Shown here: piece after piece, positions 12,480-24,889 of the stretch
Position numbering within the stretch: the first letter of the stretch is position 1
Layout of the letters: each line of letters begins with the position of its first letter
Assembly: GCA_947034885.2 (NCBI GenBank)
Contig: OX344756.2
Span: 24,969,489-25,033,488 of the forward strand
Length of the DNA stretch: 64,000 bases
Source: Thuidium tamariscinum
Taxonomy: Eukaryota > Streptophyta > Bryopsida > Hypnales > Thuidiaceae
Direction: 5' to 3'
The notes under the pieces: model-generated
What the model was told of the DNA's origin: nothing
Seen by the model: the letters and a program-made list of their open reading frames with translations, nothing else
The model's database searches: none
Position numbers and translations under genes: made by a program

Positions 12480-15463
12480 AACAAAGCCTTAAAATGACAT
12501 GCATCATGTATTACAAGGCTAAAGTCATTGTCTATATTATAATACAATAATTTTAGAAAAATAGGATTTATCGTGGTTATCAAGTATACTTATCTATGAC
12601 AATTTGTCATGATTTAACTTTAAACATAAGATAGTGATTTTTCAATAAATATAAATAAATTATTAAAGCATTGTTGATTATTTTGTTCAAATAGAAAATT
12701 TAAATAATCGATTTTTAAAGTAGTACATACAAAGGCTTCTACATGAATAATGTATACATTTTTTGTTTCAACATGATTAACATTTAAATTGATCTTTATA
12801 AAGTCTTTTCTTATTCTATCACATGATTTCTTGAAATCAATGACATTGACAAGCTACAAGTCATAAGTGCTTAATTTAGCATTGTAAAAGCATATTAGCT
12901 AATATTCTAACTTCAATTGGAGCTTTAGTAAGGATTTTTGTTTTTATGTGAGTTTTTATGTTTCATTCCAATCTAAACCTATTATAAAATACTAGTAGAA
13001 GGATTAAATGAACTATATTTAGTAGACTAAGTTTGGAAAACCATAGTTAAAATGAAATTAAAATTGTGCAAGAGTTTACATTGTTTGAATTTTTAAAGTT
13101 TTTTAAAAAATTTGATTCAATTAAAATACAAAATATGGAAATTCAAAGTCTCAATGAATTTCAAAGAAAGTGCATTGAATTTGTGGATGTGGGACCTTAA
13201 GGAGTTAGAACTAATTACATTTTACTAATCTTAGGGATGAATTATATTGAAGGGTTTGAATGCATACATATACACATATATAATATTACTTATCCATATT
13301 TACACATATTAAGCTATTTTTCATGACATGCATGTTTATAAATTTCTTTCAAGGGTGTGAATACAAAAGAATTTCAAAAGTATTATGTCTAATTGAGAGT
13401 CTAAAAAAGGATAGGAGAAGAACAACATTTTTCTACAAAATACTAATTCTTTCTTAAAACTAGGGGTTGACAAATCCAAAAATACGATTGTTCATAAATT
13501 ATTTTGTATATAAATAAATAAACAATTACTTGAAGATTTTGTCACCTTTTTTTTGAATAATTTACTATCAACCCTCATTGTAATGTTTGTATTATTGAAT
13601 AATTTGAACTCTTGAAGACTATATAATTTTGTGAGGGGTAGCTTCTATAGTCAATATTATCTATCAATAGACCAATCTAATTAGATTGAAGAAGTAATTA
13701 GATTGGATTTGGAGGATATTGAAACTGATTGCTAATGGAAAAATGTAATAAATTTGTTTAGATGTAGTCAAAGAGGTATTTTGGATTGACCTTTGTATGA
13801 TCCTTTCTATTCTAGGAATTTTAAGGAATATTTTTTTGTTGTTTCCAAAAGAAAAATTCATACAAAGATAGTTTATAGGTTATAAATTAATACAAAAACA
13901 TTTAATAAATATACTCAAGTCATTGGAATCAAGGAAGTGCAATGATACCTTCTTTACATTTTGTGTTTTGTCTTTTTAATATCTTGCCCATTTCTTGCAA
14001 GTGGATTTTTAGTGACTTCATTCTAATTAAATGAACTTTTGATTTCTTCTATTGTTCTTAAATTATAAACTACAAACTATAGACATTGTCAATGACTAGT
14101 GGTTCCCCTTGAAAACTATGGCATAAGGTAATAATAAGAGACTTTGAAAATGTACATCATCCATTGATAGTATTCTAAGTCACCTTATTTTAGTTCATTT
14201 GCTTTTAGATGATAAATAGTTGAAGGACTTTGGTTTTTTATTCAATGTGAATTAATTCTTTTATTTTTAGTAGGATGTTTACTAGGCTTTAAATTATTTC
14301 AATAATTAATAGTATATAACAAACATACAAAATTTACAAAATTTACAAATCTTTGAATTTCCATGGCACAAAGGAGGTTTTTTTGGTTGTAATAAAATTA
14401 TTGGATTTTGTAGTAATAATTGAGATTTGGAAAGACTTGAATATTTGAGAATATAAATAACAAAATATTCAACAAATTGAGACTTCAAGTTTATAGTACT
14501 AATATTATTAAAGATTTGATAAAGATTTGTAAAATTATAAAAATCAAATGATTTTCTATTATATGAACAAAATATCTGTACGATTGCAAAAGAATTGGCA
14601 TTGCCATTTATGAAAGATTATTATATTGAGATGTTCCTATTTTTAAATTATCTTTAAGAAATTCAATTTTGAAAAAAACAACTAATATCATAATTAAAAA
14701 AATAAGGTGTGAGTAATTTATTGAAAAAAAATCAACTAAAAAACTTGGAAAGAAATCACAATAACTTCATTTCGTTTTAGTCATAGACCTAAAAATTTTC
14801 AATTTAAAAAAGAATTCAATTTTCTTTTTTTGAATTTATATAGAAAAATAATAAGAAATTAAAATTACATTTTATTTGTTGACTAGATCTAAAACCAACA
14901 ATTCTCAAATCAAGTTTGAATTCATCACTACAAGTAGCAAGTAGTTTTTAGACAATGAAAAAGTGAGGGGAATTATAATAGTGTACTCTTGTTGCAACCC
15001 TCTTCTTCAAAATGTCCCTATAGGAAATTCTAAAATGGATGTGATGGCTATATAAATGGCTATTATATGATGGCTACAAAATGGACTTTTGATAATGTTA
15101 AAGTGTAGAAAGATTTGTTATATAGTGGTTCATACTTCAATAAAGGATGGATAAGAGCCAAAGTAGATCCATTTCAAAATGAATGGATAGGTGCTCATTG
15201 AGTTTTTTCAAAATGAGAATTAATTGGTGGCCCAACTACCTTCATAAAAAGTTTGACATTATGATTGAGTCAAGCATTCCCACAAATTTAGTAATGGTCG
15301 CATTTTCAAACCTTTACTATTACTTTCTATATGACATAATGCTTATTTTTGGTAAAGCTAAAGTATGTGTGTGGGTTTTGTAAGGTCCATAATTAATAAT
15401 AGGTCTCTACAACAAAATTCTTTGTATATTTACAGACAATTTGTAAATTCTCTAAAAAGCATG
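12480..15463. other. Unassigned AT-rich intergenic DNA
   Basis: Nothing recognisable on either strand. The short open frames are AT-rich noise with no motif. Confidence 0.5.
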
Positions 15464-15612
15464 AAGGGTCATTGCAAGAAAGAGCATTTGATTTTTGTAG
15501 CGTTGCCATAGTATTCATGATTTTTTCGGGAGTACTTTAAAACTAGAATTTTAAATTTAAAAAAAAAAAATTTAATTTTAATTTTAAAAATAAATAAATA
15601 AATAAATAAATA

Positions 15613-15644
<32 letters not shown>

Positions 15645-16265
15645 CTTAATGTATACACCTCTAAGAAGAAGGTATCCTAAGAAGGAGAAAAGCATAGGAA
15701 AATTTTCTAACTAGGTGAACTAGGAAAGTGCGAAATTCATGAAAATTGGTAATTTGGTGTTTTAATTAGTAAAAAATAGGGAAAAAATATTTCAAAGAAA
15801 CTAAAAGTTGGCAATTGTATAAGACTTTATGGAAGTGAGATTTTACCAAAATAATGATCTTAAAACCATTTTCAATGTTCACAATTGCCCATGCAAAAAG
15901 CCTTGTTTGGATGAACATGGAGGACATAAAATAATGCTTTTTTAATTTCTTTTTGGTAGGCACATGAATTTTTAGTTTAGGAATAGCCCATACGAATTTC
16001 AAGTCTAGATCATAAAATCAAGGTGCTCTACAGTACTAAAAGCCCTTAAACCCCAAAGTGTGACAAATTAGCCAAATTGAAATTTAATTAGAAAATATTT
16101 TTTGAATATTTCCAAAAAAACAAGGAATCTCATTACATTTAAGTTGATCATCTTCAATAAAAATTTCAAGTAAATTGGCTTCATGCTCCAAAAGTTATAG
16201 CTAATAACAACTCTAGCATTCAAATTGTGACACCAAATAGGATCACTCTTTCTTGTAATCACCAT
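15464..16265. mobile_element. MITE, GGGTNATTGCAAGAAAG family, ~800 bp
   Basis: The left end is GGGTCATTGCAAGAAAG. The right end, CTTTCTTGTAATCACC, is its inverse with small changes. A simple-repeat insert of AATA and AT units near 15590-15645 lengthens this copy. The interior matches 16464-17203. Confidence 0.7.
15586..15645. repeat. Microsatellite (AATA)n then (TA)n
   Basis: A run of about six AATA units is followed by about ten TA units, inside the MITE copy above. Confidence 0.9.
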
Positions 16266-16463
16266 TAATTATTTATATAAAATTTTTCATCAATTTGTTT
16301 TTAAATAAGAAATAAGAAAAAATACTTCCATACATTTGAAAACCATCAAAAAGGTCAATCAACCCTTAAAGGATTGCTTCACGAGCACACTTCTATAGTA
16401 TTATTGAAATGACACAATATAATATATTTCCAATTTTGAACTTGTAAAGGACAAATTTATATC

Positions 16464-17203
16464 ATGGGTCATTGCAAGAAAGACCAACCGATTTATGTAG
16501 CGTTTTCCACAGTACTGCTGAAATTTTAAGGAGTACTGTATAATTAGAAAAACAATTTTTAAAAAATGTAAAAAATATGTTTTATGTATATACCTCTAAG
16601 AAGAAGGTACCCTAGGAAGGAAAAGTGTAGGAAAATTCTCTAAGTAGGAGAACTAGAAAAGTGCAAATTTTCATGAAAATAGGTACTTTGACAAATTAAT
16701 TTGTAAAAAATAGGAAAAAGAATTTAAAAAAAATTAAAAATTGGAAATTGAGGAGAAATTTATGATGAAGAGATTTCACCAAAAGAATGATCTCAAAACC
16801 ATCTTAAATGTTCAAAAGTATGCGCGCAAGGGAGGCCTGTTTGTGCACATGTAGAGGAAAGAGAATAATGATTTTTGAGAATTCCTTTGGTAGAAATATG
16901 CCTATCTAGTATGGGAATAGGCCACAGAAATTTCAACTTTAGATCATTAATTTTGGATGCTCCCTGGCAGTACTAAAAATCCCTAAATCACAAAGTGTGA
17001 CAAATTAGCTTAATTGAAATTTAATTATAAAATGTTTTTTGAAAATTTCTGAAAAATAAAGAATTTGATTGTTGTCACATCAGAAATCTTTAGTCAAAAT
17101 TTCAAGTTAATATGGTTCATACTTTAAAAGTTATTATCAATAACAACTTCAACATTCAAAGTGTGACGCAAAATAGTACCGGTCTTTCTTGCAATCACCC
17201 TCA
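16464..17203. mobile_element. MITE, GGGTNATTGCAAGAAAG family, ~740 bp
   Basis: The left end is GGGTCATTGCAAGAAAGACC. The inverse of the right end is GGGTGATTGCAAGAAAGACC, with a single mismatch over 20 bases. TCAT abuts both ends and may be a 4-bp target duplication. The copy lies about 200 bp from the sister copy in the same orientation. No coding capacity. Confidence 0.75.
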
Positions 17204-17746
17204 TCAATGATTTCAAGTCTTCCTTTACATTATTCTATTTGATGCCATTCTCTAACTAGATATGAATGAAACTTCTTATGTCTATTTTCATTTAGTAATG
17301 AAGTCATATGTTTACTACAAGTTATGAAATTTTCAAATTTTTTTGGAAAAAAATTATAATTAATATGAATTTCTCAAGAAAAAAATGAATAAAAATTGTA
17401 TCAAATACAAAGAATGCTAAAAAAACCCTTAAATTTTCATCATCAATATAAATTATAACTCTTTTATTGTTTCATGGTATAAAACAAATTATTGTATTAC
17501 TGTAAATTTAAAAGATCAACAAACCATAAATATAGGTCTGAAGTTTCTATTGCTATAAAATATTATAATTTAAAAACTTTACAAAAAATTTATTTGAATA
17601 GAAAAAAAACTTGATAAGCTTCACTTCATTAGTAGAATTCTTGAAATTAAAAAATATATCATTTTTATGGCTAAAATTCACATCAAGTGTATACAACAAG
17701 AAATGGCCCAAATAAACTACGCTAGCAAGGGTGATCTATGGATCAA

Positions 17747-18907
17747 CCCCTAAATGCCCAAAGCCCCAAAATTTGGTGTCTGCACACTTAGAAGTAGAAT
17801 AAAACCTAATTAAGTCTCTATTTTTATTGGTTTATATTTTGGAAGCTTTTCTTTGAGGTCTAATTTAAGCATTAAAGTCAATCTTGAAAATGATTGATGA
17901 TGATTTTTCTATTCAAGACTTTGTGTAAGAGTGTCCTCTGCAATCTTGATTTTTTTGTAGTGTTGAAGATTTATTGGAAATGAGTGTCAAATACACTAGA
18001 TCTTGGATCACATTATAAATTTAATAAAAATTTGTAGAATAGATTTTGAGAAGCCATCAATTGATTGGAGTTATGCATGTTAGACCTTTCAGCCTCATTT
18101 TTTTTTTGTAACCAACTTTTTAGATTTGACATGTAGAAAGAAGATCAAAAGACATGAAGTTACTTTTGCACTTTTAACCCCCAAGTGCTCAAACGACCAT
18201 TTTTTGGTCGCTGCCCGACTTCGGGCAGAAAAAAAGTTTTTTCAAATTTTTTTTTTTAGTTTTGAAAAAATTGGGTTTTCTTTCAGCATTTATATTTAAA
18301 ACTAAGATCAATATGGTCAAACAAAAATTATAAGAAATATAGAACAAAAGGTTTAGAATTGCCTAGTGTTGAAAAACTTACTATTTTGGGAAAGTGTTGA
18401 TGGTCTCATTACTAGATCTTTTGCATTTTTTCACAAATCAATAGAAACTACAATTTTGACCAATAAAAAAAAATTCATATACTAAATAAAGAAATTGTAT
18501 TTTTGGTGAATTTTTGAAGTTATATCTTCAAAATTCATTTGAAGAGAATTTAAAAATAATTTTATAATTTTGACCGTACGGATAATTTCTACATTTTGTG
18601 CTTCACATTATCTTCTTTGACACTAACTTTAAAAAAGATACATAACTTACATTTTATAACATATTTGTATTTTGTCCTAATCCCTTGGGCTTTTAGGGGT
18701 TAACATCCTCATGATCAAGCATTAGGATCTTTCAATCTATAAGTTATATCGTTGTATTTACATCTCCTAAGTAATATCTGACACATCTAATTTGAATTTG
18801 TACGATTATATTTATAAAAAAATGATAGACCTTATCAAAATGTTGTCTTTTCATTCAATTTAGAACAAATTCCTAAAAGCTTAGAAAAGGCCTTAGGCAT
18901 TTAGGAA
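17747..18907. mobile_element. TTAA-type MITE with a second TTAA MITE nested in it
   Basis: The left end CCCCTAAATGCCCAAAG follows TCAA, which I read as decayed TTAA. The right end, GGCATTTAGGAA, is followed by TTAA at 18908-18911. It is a paralogue of 1449-2083 and 24243-24889. Removing the nested 18178-18699 element leaves about 635 bp, the family length. Confidence 0.75.
18178..18699. mobile_element. Nested TTAA-type MITE, 522 bp
   Basis: TTAA lies on both sides (18174-18177 and 18700-18703). The left end is CCCCCAAGTGCTCAA and the inverse of the right end is CCCCTAAAAGCCCAA. The host sequence across the site reads through into 'ttttaa-catcctcatgatcaa'. In the empty paralogue at 24243-24889 this is 'ttttaa-taccttcacggtcaa', so the insertion point is confirmed as TTAA. 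A small hairpin (GCCCGA-CTT-CGGGC, near 18213) lies by the left end. Confidence 0.8.
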
Positions 18908-18911
18908 TTAA

Positions 18912-19390
18912 GCACCTTCTTCTTTAGGAAAGTCAATAATATAATAATGATGGGATTTGCAAATTTGTTCACTTATAGTATATTTAAGCAACTTTGTGAA
19001 CAAATATGATGAAAAAAAAAAAATTCATCCTAGAGACTAATCCATAGGGAGGAAATGTCTACAACATCATTTAAAGAAGGGATAAACCTCATCATAATCT
19101 AAAGGGATGAAAAGGATGATTACACTTGGCATCATAGAAGAACAACTTTAAAAAAAATAGTAGCTATGTAAAATACTAAGAACGGCCCTTCTTGTTGATT
19201 AGGCTTGAAGAATAATGCATGTTTTCCCGAAAATGTCATAATAGCTTGTACAAGATAACCCTAATATGTCAACAAGAACATTTAGAGTTCAATGAATGAT
19301 AGAGAATCTTTAAGTGAGAAAGAGAAGCTCAACTATTCATCTTTGAAATTTTTATGTGGGAAAGGTAAATCTTCTGCAATGATTTGACTT
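18912..19390. other. Unassigned intergenic DNA
   Basis: AT-rich; no supported feature. Confidence 0.4.
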
Positions 19391-21134
19391 CCAATGAGTG
19401 CTTTTGGATTTTTCAAACCATTGATCCGCACTGTCTCAAAATGGATGATTTCACGGTCACCAAGCTTAGTTTGTGAACGACTTTGGTTGTGCACTGAAGT
19501 TCTTTCACAATTTGCATTGCCATTGAGAACCTTCAATTGTAGTTTGGCTGATTCACGGAGACTGCAGCGTCTATTTTCAGCAAAGTTGTCGTGCTTCTTT
19601 CACGCTTTTGTAGGGAGGCGCATTGGCGGGCTAGTTCACTTCGACGTTTCTGGGCGATACTTCCTGTTCTGTTCTTCGAAGGAGGTTCTTTCTAGTGTAG
19701 TTTTGGCAATCTCGTGGGGCGGGAGAAACTCAAGTTCTTGTAGGAGCTGCGATGCGAATCGCATTCTTCCCCCGCCTGCTATAGGGTTTCAGGTAAGCGA
19801 CCTGAAGCCGTTGCTTTGTCTTCAGAAATTTGCGTCATTTATCGTGTTGGAATTCTGGGCTTTGCAGTTCTTTTTTTACTCAGTGGGATGAATGCCCGGA
19901 GGTGATGGTCTGCTGCCTTCATAGTTTAGTGCGTCGTCTGCCTTTTCGGAACGAGGTCCATGATTGTCGTGGCTTCTGCAATGTGCTACTAGTCCCAATT
20001 TCGCGGCCTACTCCGAGCGAACGGAGTAGTTGGCATTCGCTCCGCAGCTCTGTTGCAAGGGTTTTGGTTTAAGGGTTTATTCATCAACACTGTGATTTCC
20101 GGTGTTCTGGCTTTCTGGCGCTCACTGTTTCTGGGTGATCTGGGGCCGATTCGTGGTTTGTCTTCGTTAAAGCGGGATCACACGTTTTTTCTCGTCCTTC
20201 TCTTAGGTGATCCTCGCCGCGCTGCACTACTCTTGTTGCCATTGTCGTTCCTCTACAGAATCTCTTGTTTTAGATTCTTCATCGAAAAGCCGAGTCTGTA
20301 ATTTAAATTTTAGGGTTAGGTTGTACGCTATGCCATTGCATTCTTTAGTTCTTGTGTCCTTTGTCGGAAGGCGAGAGCACTCTCCTTGTACTTTATGATA
20401 CGGCCAATAGTATCCGTTCTGGAGTTCATACCTTACAAGCTCCGGTTTTCAGCTCTGATCCCTTGAGGGCCGGTGCATTTTTAGCAAGGCGGCTCAACTG
20501 CATAGAGTGTGCGTTCTATTTGTATGTTGTATAATTGTGAGTAGCAATTTGGGTGCAGAGTATTTTCTAAAAGTGTTTTTTTTGTGGCCATGCTCGGTCG
20601 CGCATGTTTGTGGGTGCCTCCTTGTCCAGCGAGATGTCTTTCACTCCTGGACAGCACAGTAGCTCGTGAATAGAATTACCGCTGCTCTCGAAAATATTGC
20701 GGGATCTGCAATGTGCGGGGATCTTCCTGATCCACATTATGATATTCGGAAAACTTCCCTCTTGTGTACTGCCTGTTCTTTTGAACTCCCATATGAAGTA
20801 TTAACATCGAACAAACGCTAGTATCAGTATTCCGTAGGACTGTCAAAACAATCTCTATTCGAACCCTGTTCGGCTTTTATAATGCATAACGCGTGGCCTG
20901 GTGTAGCAAAAACTTTGGGGCTTTCCCGTGTCTCTGTAACGCAAGAGCTGACTTTGAGCAGAAGTAGAGCCGAATGTTGCTGTCTTGGCCCTGATTTTTT
21001 GCATTCGATGCATCCAATTTCGATGAATTGAGGTAAATGACATCATGTTTGGGTTTCTCTGGGCAGGATCAACAAGAAATGGTTCTTAGGTCATAAGCGA
21101 CTCCGAAGTCGACGAGCTTTGTGAGGGTTGAACA
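19391..21134 (+). promoter_or_regulatory. Probable promoter and 5' UTR region, with a 5' UTR intron, of the EF-hand gene
   Basis: Base composition shifts to much less AT-rich DNA at about 19.39 kb, and this continues into the gene. A strong donor, CAG|GTAAGC, lies at 19792/19793. A good acceptor (pyrimidine-rich 'tttctctgggcag') ends at 21066, 68 bases before the start codon. Together they suggest a leader exon ending at 19792 and an intron of about 1.27 kb. I cannot place the transcription start or a TATA box. The several short open frames across this stretch have no recognisable product. Full-length cDNA would settle the leader structure. Confidence 0.5.
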
Positions 21135-23745
21135 ATGGCGGCGTCTACGAATTCAACAGCTCTTATTTACTTACTGCTGGTTGTTGCATTCATGACCCTT
21201 GTCCTCGTGTCACATGAGCCTTCGCACATCCATTCGAGGTCTCATAGAAGATCGCTGCCCGGCAAACGACTAAAGGTTCGAGTGGTGCATCACGACAAGA
21301 AGCATCATGATCCTATAGCGTTTGATCCTGTAGTTGCAGATTTTGAGAGGAAGAAAGAAGATCGAGCATGGGAGAAGCAGTACTTCGAGGAACAGCATAA
21401 GAAATGGGCGGAACAAGGGGCAAGTCACGAGGATAACTGGCACCACGGTGCTCTTCACGGGTCAGAACCTCTCAAGGTAGTGCTGTTATCAATTCGACTT
21501 TCATGCAGATTGTTATGGGCCTCGTTGAAATGGCATGCCCCTTCTTTTTCAATTACACAGTTTATTTTTATTTCTGGCTTATTTCTCCGTCCAGGTTTGA
21601 TAGTGGTGTCGGAGATGGCAGATCATGAAGGCAGACCCAGTGGAAGTGGATCCTGACTATGAAGATCCAGAAGAGTACCTGAACGATGAAGATCAGTTTA
21701 ACATTACCAACCGCCTTACATTGTTGTTCCCACTACTGGACGTCAACCCACGTGACGATTTTGTGAGTCTGCTTGAGCTGCAAGAGTGGCATTTATTGCA
21801 AGGCAGGAAGGCCATGCAACATCGAAGTGACCGTGAAATGGAGACTCATGATAAGAATCATGACGGCCTCGTTTCTTTTGAAGAATATCTTCCACATTTG
21901 ACTGAGGAAGAGCGAGGTATGAAACAGGGTGTATGTTTCAGCCTGCTGTAGGTGTTATCAGCAGTGAATACCTCTTTTGTGATTACTTTGAAGTCTGGAT
22001 CCAGCATGCAAGTGATTTGAATAACAATAACAGTGAACTCGTTTATATGATTTCAGCAACTATGACCACTGGGTGCAGGGCAAAACAATACGGAGTTTGG
22101 TGAAGCTGGATGGTATAAGGAGCAATTCGAAGTATGTGATAGAGACAATGATGGCCTTCTCAATGTCACAGAGTTTAACGAGTATGGTCACTAGTACTTG
22201 TGGAACTCGACCAGAATTTAATTGTTTGTTTGGTTATTCCGTTTACATTTTTCCTTTTCCCTTTTTTCTATTTCCTTATGGGTGTGGGATATGGATTGAA
22301 TCCGTGCTTGAATTGAAAGAGATCTGGAAGAATTATTACAGGAGCTGGTTCTGCTTTTTGTTTTTTCTACTGCATTCATGCCGGTCTCTTGTGTAGCAAC
22401 ATAAATGTCTGGTAGAATTAGATGGCAGCACAACAATTAGGGCGCTTGAGGCCAAATATTATATTGCAATGTAACTCCTTGTAAAGTATATCCAGTGATG
22501 CATGGTCTTGTAGTTTCCGAGAGCATTTAACCCTTGAAATTGGTTATGTGGGATTCTTCTGTCATAAGCCCAGCTCATCGGGATAGATATGAACAGACAG
22601 TGGGCAGGGTTAGCATGCGAGTGCACAATGAGGAGTTTCTAACATGATGCATCCTCTCTTGGATACAGCTTTTTGCATCCCGACGACAGTAATAACCCTC
22701 GTGTACTTCAGTGGTGCCGAATGGAGCAATTAAGGTATTACCTATCACGTTTTTAAAAATGCGGTGTTGTGGGTCCCTTCATTTTTTCTTGGCACTGATT
22801 GCATTTTGTGATGGTGACCTAGGACTCATGATACAAACAAGGATGCGAAGATAAGCTGGGAAGAATTTCATAATGGAATGTTTGAACACTTACGAGATGA
22901 ACAAGATACTGATCATCTCCACCCAACAGAGCTGATCGAAGCAAATAAGAAAGTTCAATCCAAATTAAAATTTGCTGTACTTGACACAAATAAGGATGGG
23001 TGAGTTTCTACTTACCTGCGCTCCATCCGAATCCTTGTGATGCCTGCTACTCAATGTTCTTCAACTTGACCTTCATATGCTCCTCTCAGGCTTTTTTCTC
23101 ACTCTCCTTTGGCAGCTGCTTTGTTATGTCCGTGGAGAGTGTTCTGGAATTTGTCAACACAGTATATAGTATGCCTTTTAGATCTATCCGACTCAAAATC
23201 TTCTTGTTTTGTTCTTGTTGGTTTCTGTTGTGCTTATTCATATGGTGTTCAGGTAAATTGTCAACTATTTGATATCGTTTATGATATCAGAATAATTTTA
23301 TTTTTGAATTGACTTCTTCAAATCTAAGCTTTCTGTATTGACGACATGCAGATACTTGACTGAAGATGAGCTCGCCCCAGTTATGGAGAAACTCAGACCC
23401 GGAGAACTTTATTATGCAAAACAGCAATCCGATTATCTGTTGCATGAGGTTTACTTTCATACAATTACTCCAGTATTAAGTTTCTCTGTTGCTGTCCTGA
23501 CTTCCAATGTATTCATGCGTGTGCACAGCAACATTGGTTTGCGCTTATGCTGCAATGATTAGAAATTGCTTCGCACTACATCTCTAAGGTTGAATATCTG
23601 ACTCGTGCAATTTTCTGTTCAGGCTGATGAAAACAGGGATGGACGCTTAACTTTAGATGAGATGCTGAACCATCCGTATATATTTTACAGCACAGCATAT
23701 GATGAAGACGAATTTGACTACTCACAGCATGATGAATTCCGATAG
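21135..23745 (+). CDS. ER/secretory-pathway EF-hand protein, CREC (reticulocalbin/calumenin)-like
   Basis: Seven coding exons with GT-AG introns: 21135-21476, 21622-21916, 22079-22181, 22669-22734, 22823-22999, 23352-23448 and 23623-23745. They give 1203 bp and 400 residues, and every intron phase matches. Residues about 9-26 form a hydrophobic signal or anchor segment, followed by a His/Arg-rich stretch. One degenerate EF loop (154-165) and five canonical loops follow: 191-202, 233-244, 272-283, 323-334 and 362-373, each with Asp at position 1 and Glu at position 12. NxT sequons lie at N141, N215 and N241. The protein ends HDEFR, close to the HDEF/HDEL ER signals of this family but with one extra residue. 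It should bind calcium in the ER or Golgi lumen. From memory it resembles the plant group containing Arabidopsis At5g08580. The start codon is chosen because the signal segment begins there and a 5' UTR acceptor lies just upstream. The gene looks intact; which 3' acceptor opens exon 2 is slightly uncertain. Confidence 0.93.
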
Positions 23746-24238
23746 GTACTTCTAAAGCCAAGTAGTTCTTTATTTGATATTGAGTTGAGATAGACCCTCT
23801 GGCAATCTGGAGTCTGAAAGGAAGGCTTCCTAGTATTGATCCACGGATTTAGTCAGGATTTTGAAACAAGGGATTTCGCAGAGGTACATTTCTGGAACTT
23901 GGCAATGATAGAAGTAGACATTTGGGACCTGGAAGTGGTTCTACATTGAGACTTTTGAGATTCCATCACCCTTTCCATGAAGAGGACAGGGGCTCGAAAT
24001 GGAGCACATCTCTTGCTTGAAGCTTTTATCATATGTCGACTTGCTCGGCTTTTGACCAGGAATTTAGGATATATATCGGCCCTGTGCCCCCGTGTGAGCC
24101 TATTTTAGGTATTGGCATTCAGTTCAAGCAACCATGAAAGGAAAGTAACTGGCCCATTTTAATATTTGTGGTAAAGCATCTAAAGTAACTGCACCTACTT
24201 GTGACTTCTTTGACAAACCGTGCCATCGAGGTTCTTGC
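23746..24238 (+). other. 3' UTR and downstream flank of the EF-hand gene
   Basis: This stretch follows the TAG stop and ends at the TTAA of the next transposon. It is moderately AT-rich. I see no unambiguous AATAAA signal, which is common in plant genes. Confidence 0.45.
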
Positions 24239-24242
24239 TTAA

Positions 24243-24889
24243 CCCCTAACTGGCCCAAGGCACCAGAATCTGGTGTTTACAAAACTTTGAAGTTAAATAA
24301 AATCTAACCAAGTTGCAATTTTTAGTAGTTTGTATTTTTGGAAAGTTCTTCTAGAAGTCTAGTTTTAGTGTTGAAAATCTGATCTGGAAAATGAATGATA
24401 GTGATTTTTCTATACAAGATTTTGTGTAAGGGTACCCCTTGCAATCTAGACTTTTTGTAGTGTTGAGAGCTTGTGAAAATGAGTTTCAAATACTCTAGAT
24501 CTTGAAGAAAAAATCACATTCAAAATTCATTTACAAAAATTGTAGAGTAGATTTTGAAGAGCCATAAATCAATTGGACTTATACATGGTAGGTTCTTTCA
24601 CCTCATATTTTTTTGGTCACCAATTTTTTAGATTTAACGTGCAAAAAGAGGAAAGAAACACTCTACATCACTTTTGCAATTTTAATACCTTCACGGTCAA
24701 ACATTATAATCTTTCACTCCATAAGTGCTATTAATGTGTTTTCTTTTCCTATACAATCTCTAATATGTCTAGTTTGAATATGCACGGTTACAATTGAAAA
24801 AAATTGATACAACTCATTAAAATGTTGGCATTTTGTTTAACTTAAAGCAAATTCTAAGAAGCTCAAAATAGGCCTTGAGTATTTAGAGA
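24243..24889. mobile_element. TTAA-type MITE, 647 bp
   Basis: TTAA lies on both sides (24239-24242 and 24890-24893). The left end is CCCCTAACTGGCCCAAGG and the right end is CCTTGAGTATTTAGAGA. It is the best empty-site paralogue for the nested pair at 17.7-18.9 kb. It sits about 0.5 kb downstream of the EF-hand stop codon. No coding capacity. Confidence 0.8.

Noticed and set aside
19333-20534. Run of overlapping short frames upstream of the EF-hand gene, including a coding-looking minus-strand 67-codon frame
   Set aside because: They overlap each other on both strands with no family resemblance. The promoter/5' UTR intron reading explains the composition better.
1449-24889. PIF/Harbinger origin for the TTAA elements
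   Set aside because: Harbinger makes 3-bp TWA duplications and lacks CCC ends. Here the duplication is 4-bp TTAA with CCC(C/T) termini and an empty site that confirms it.
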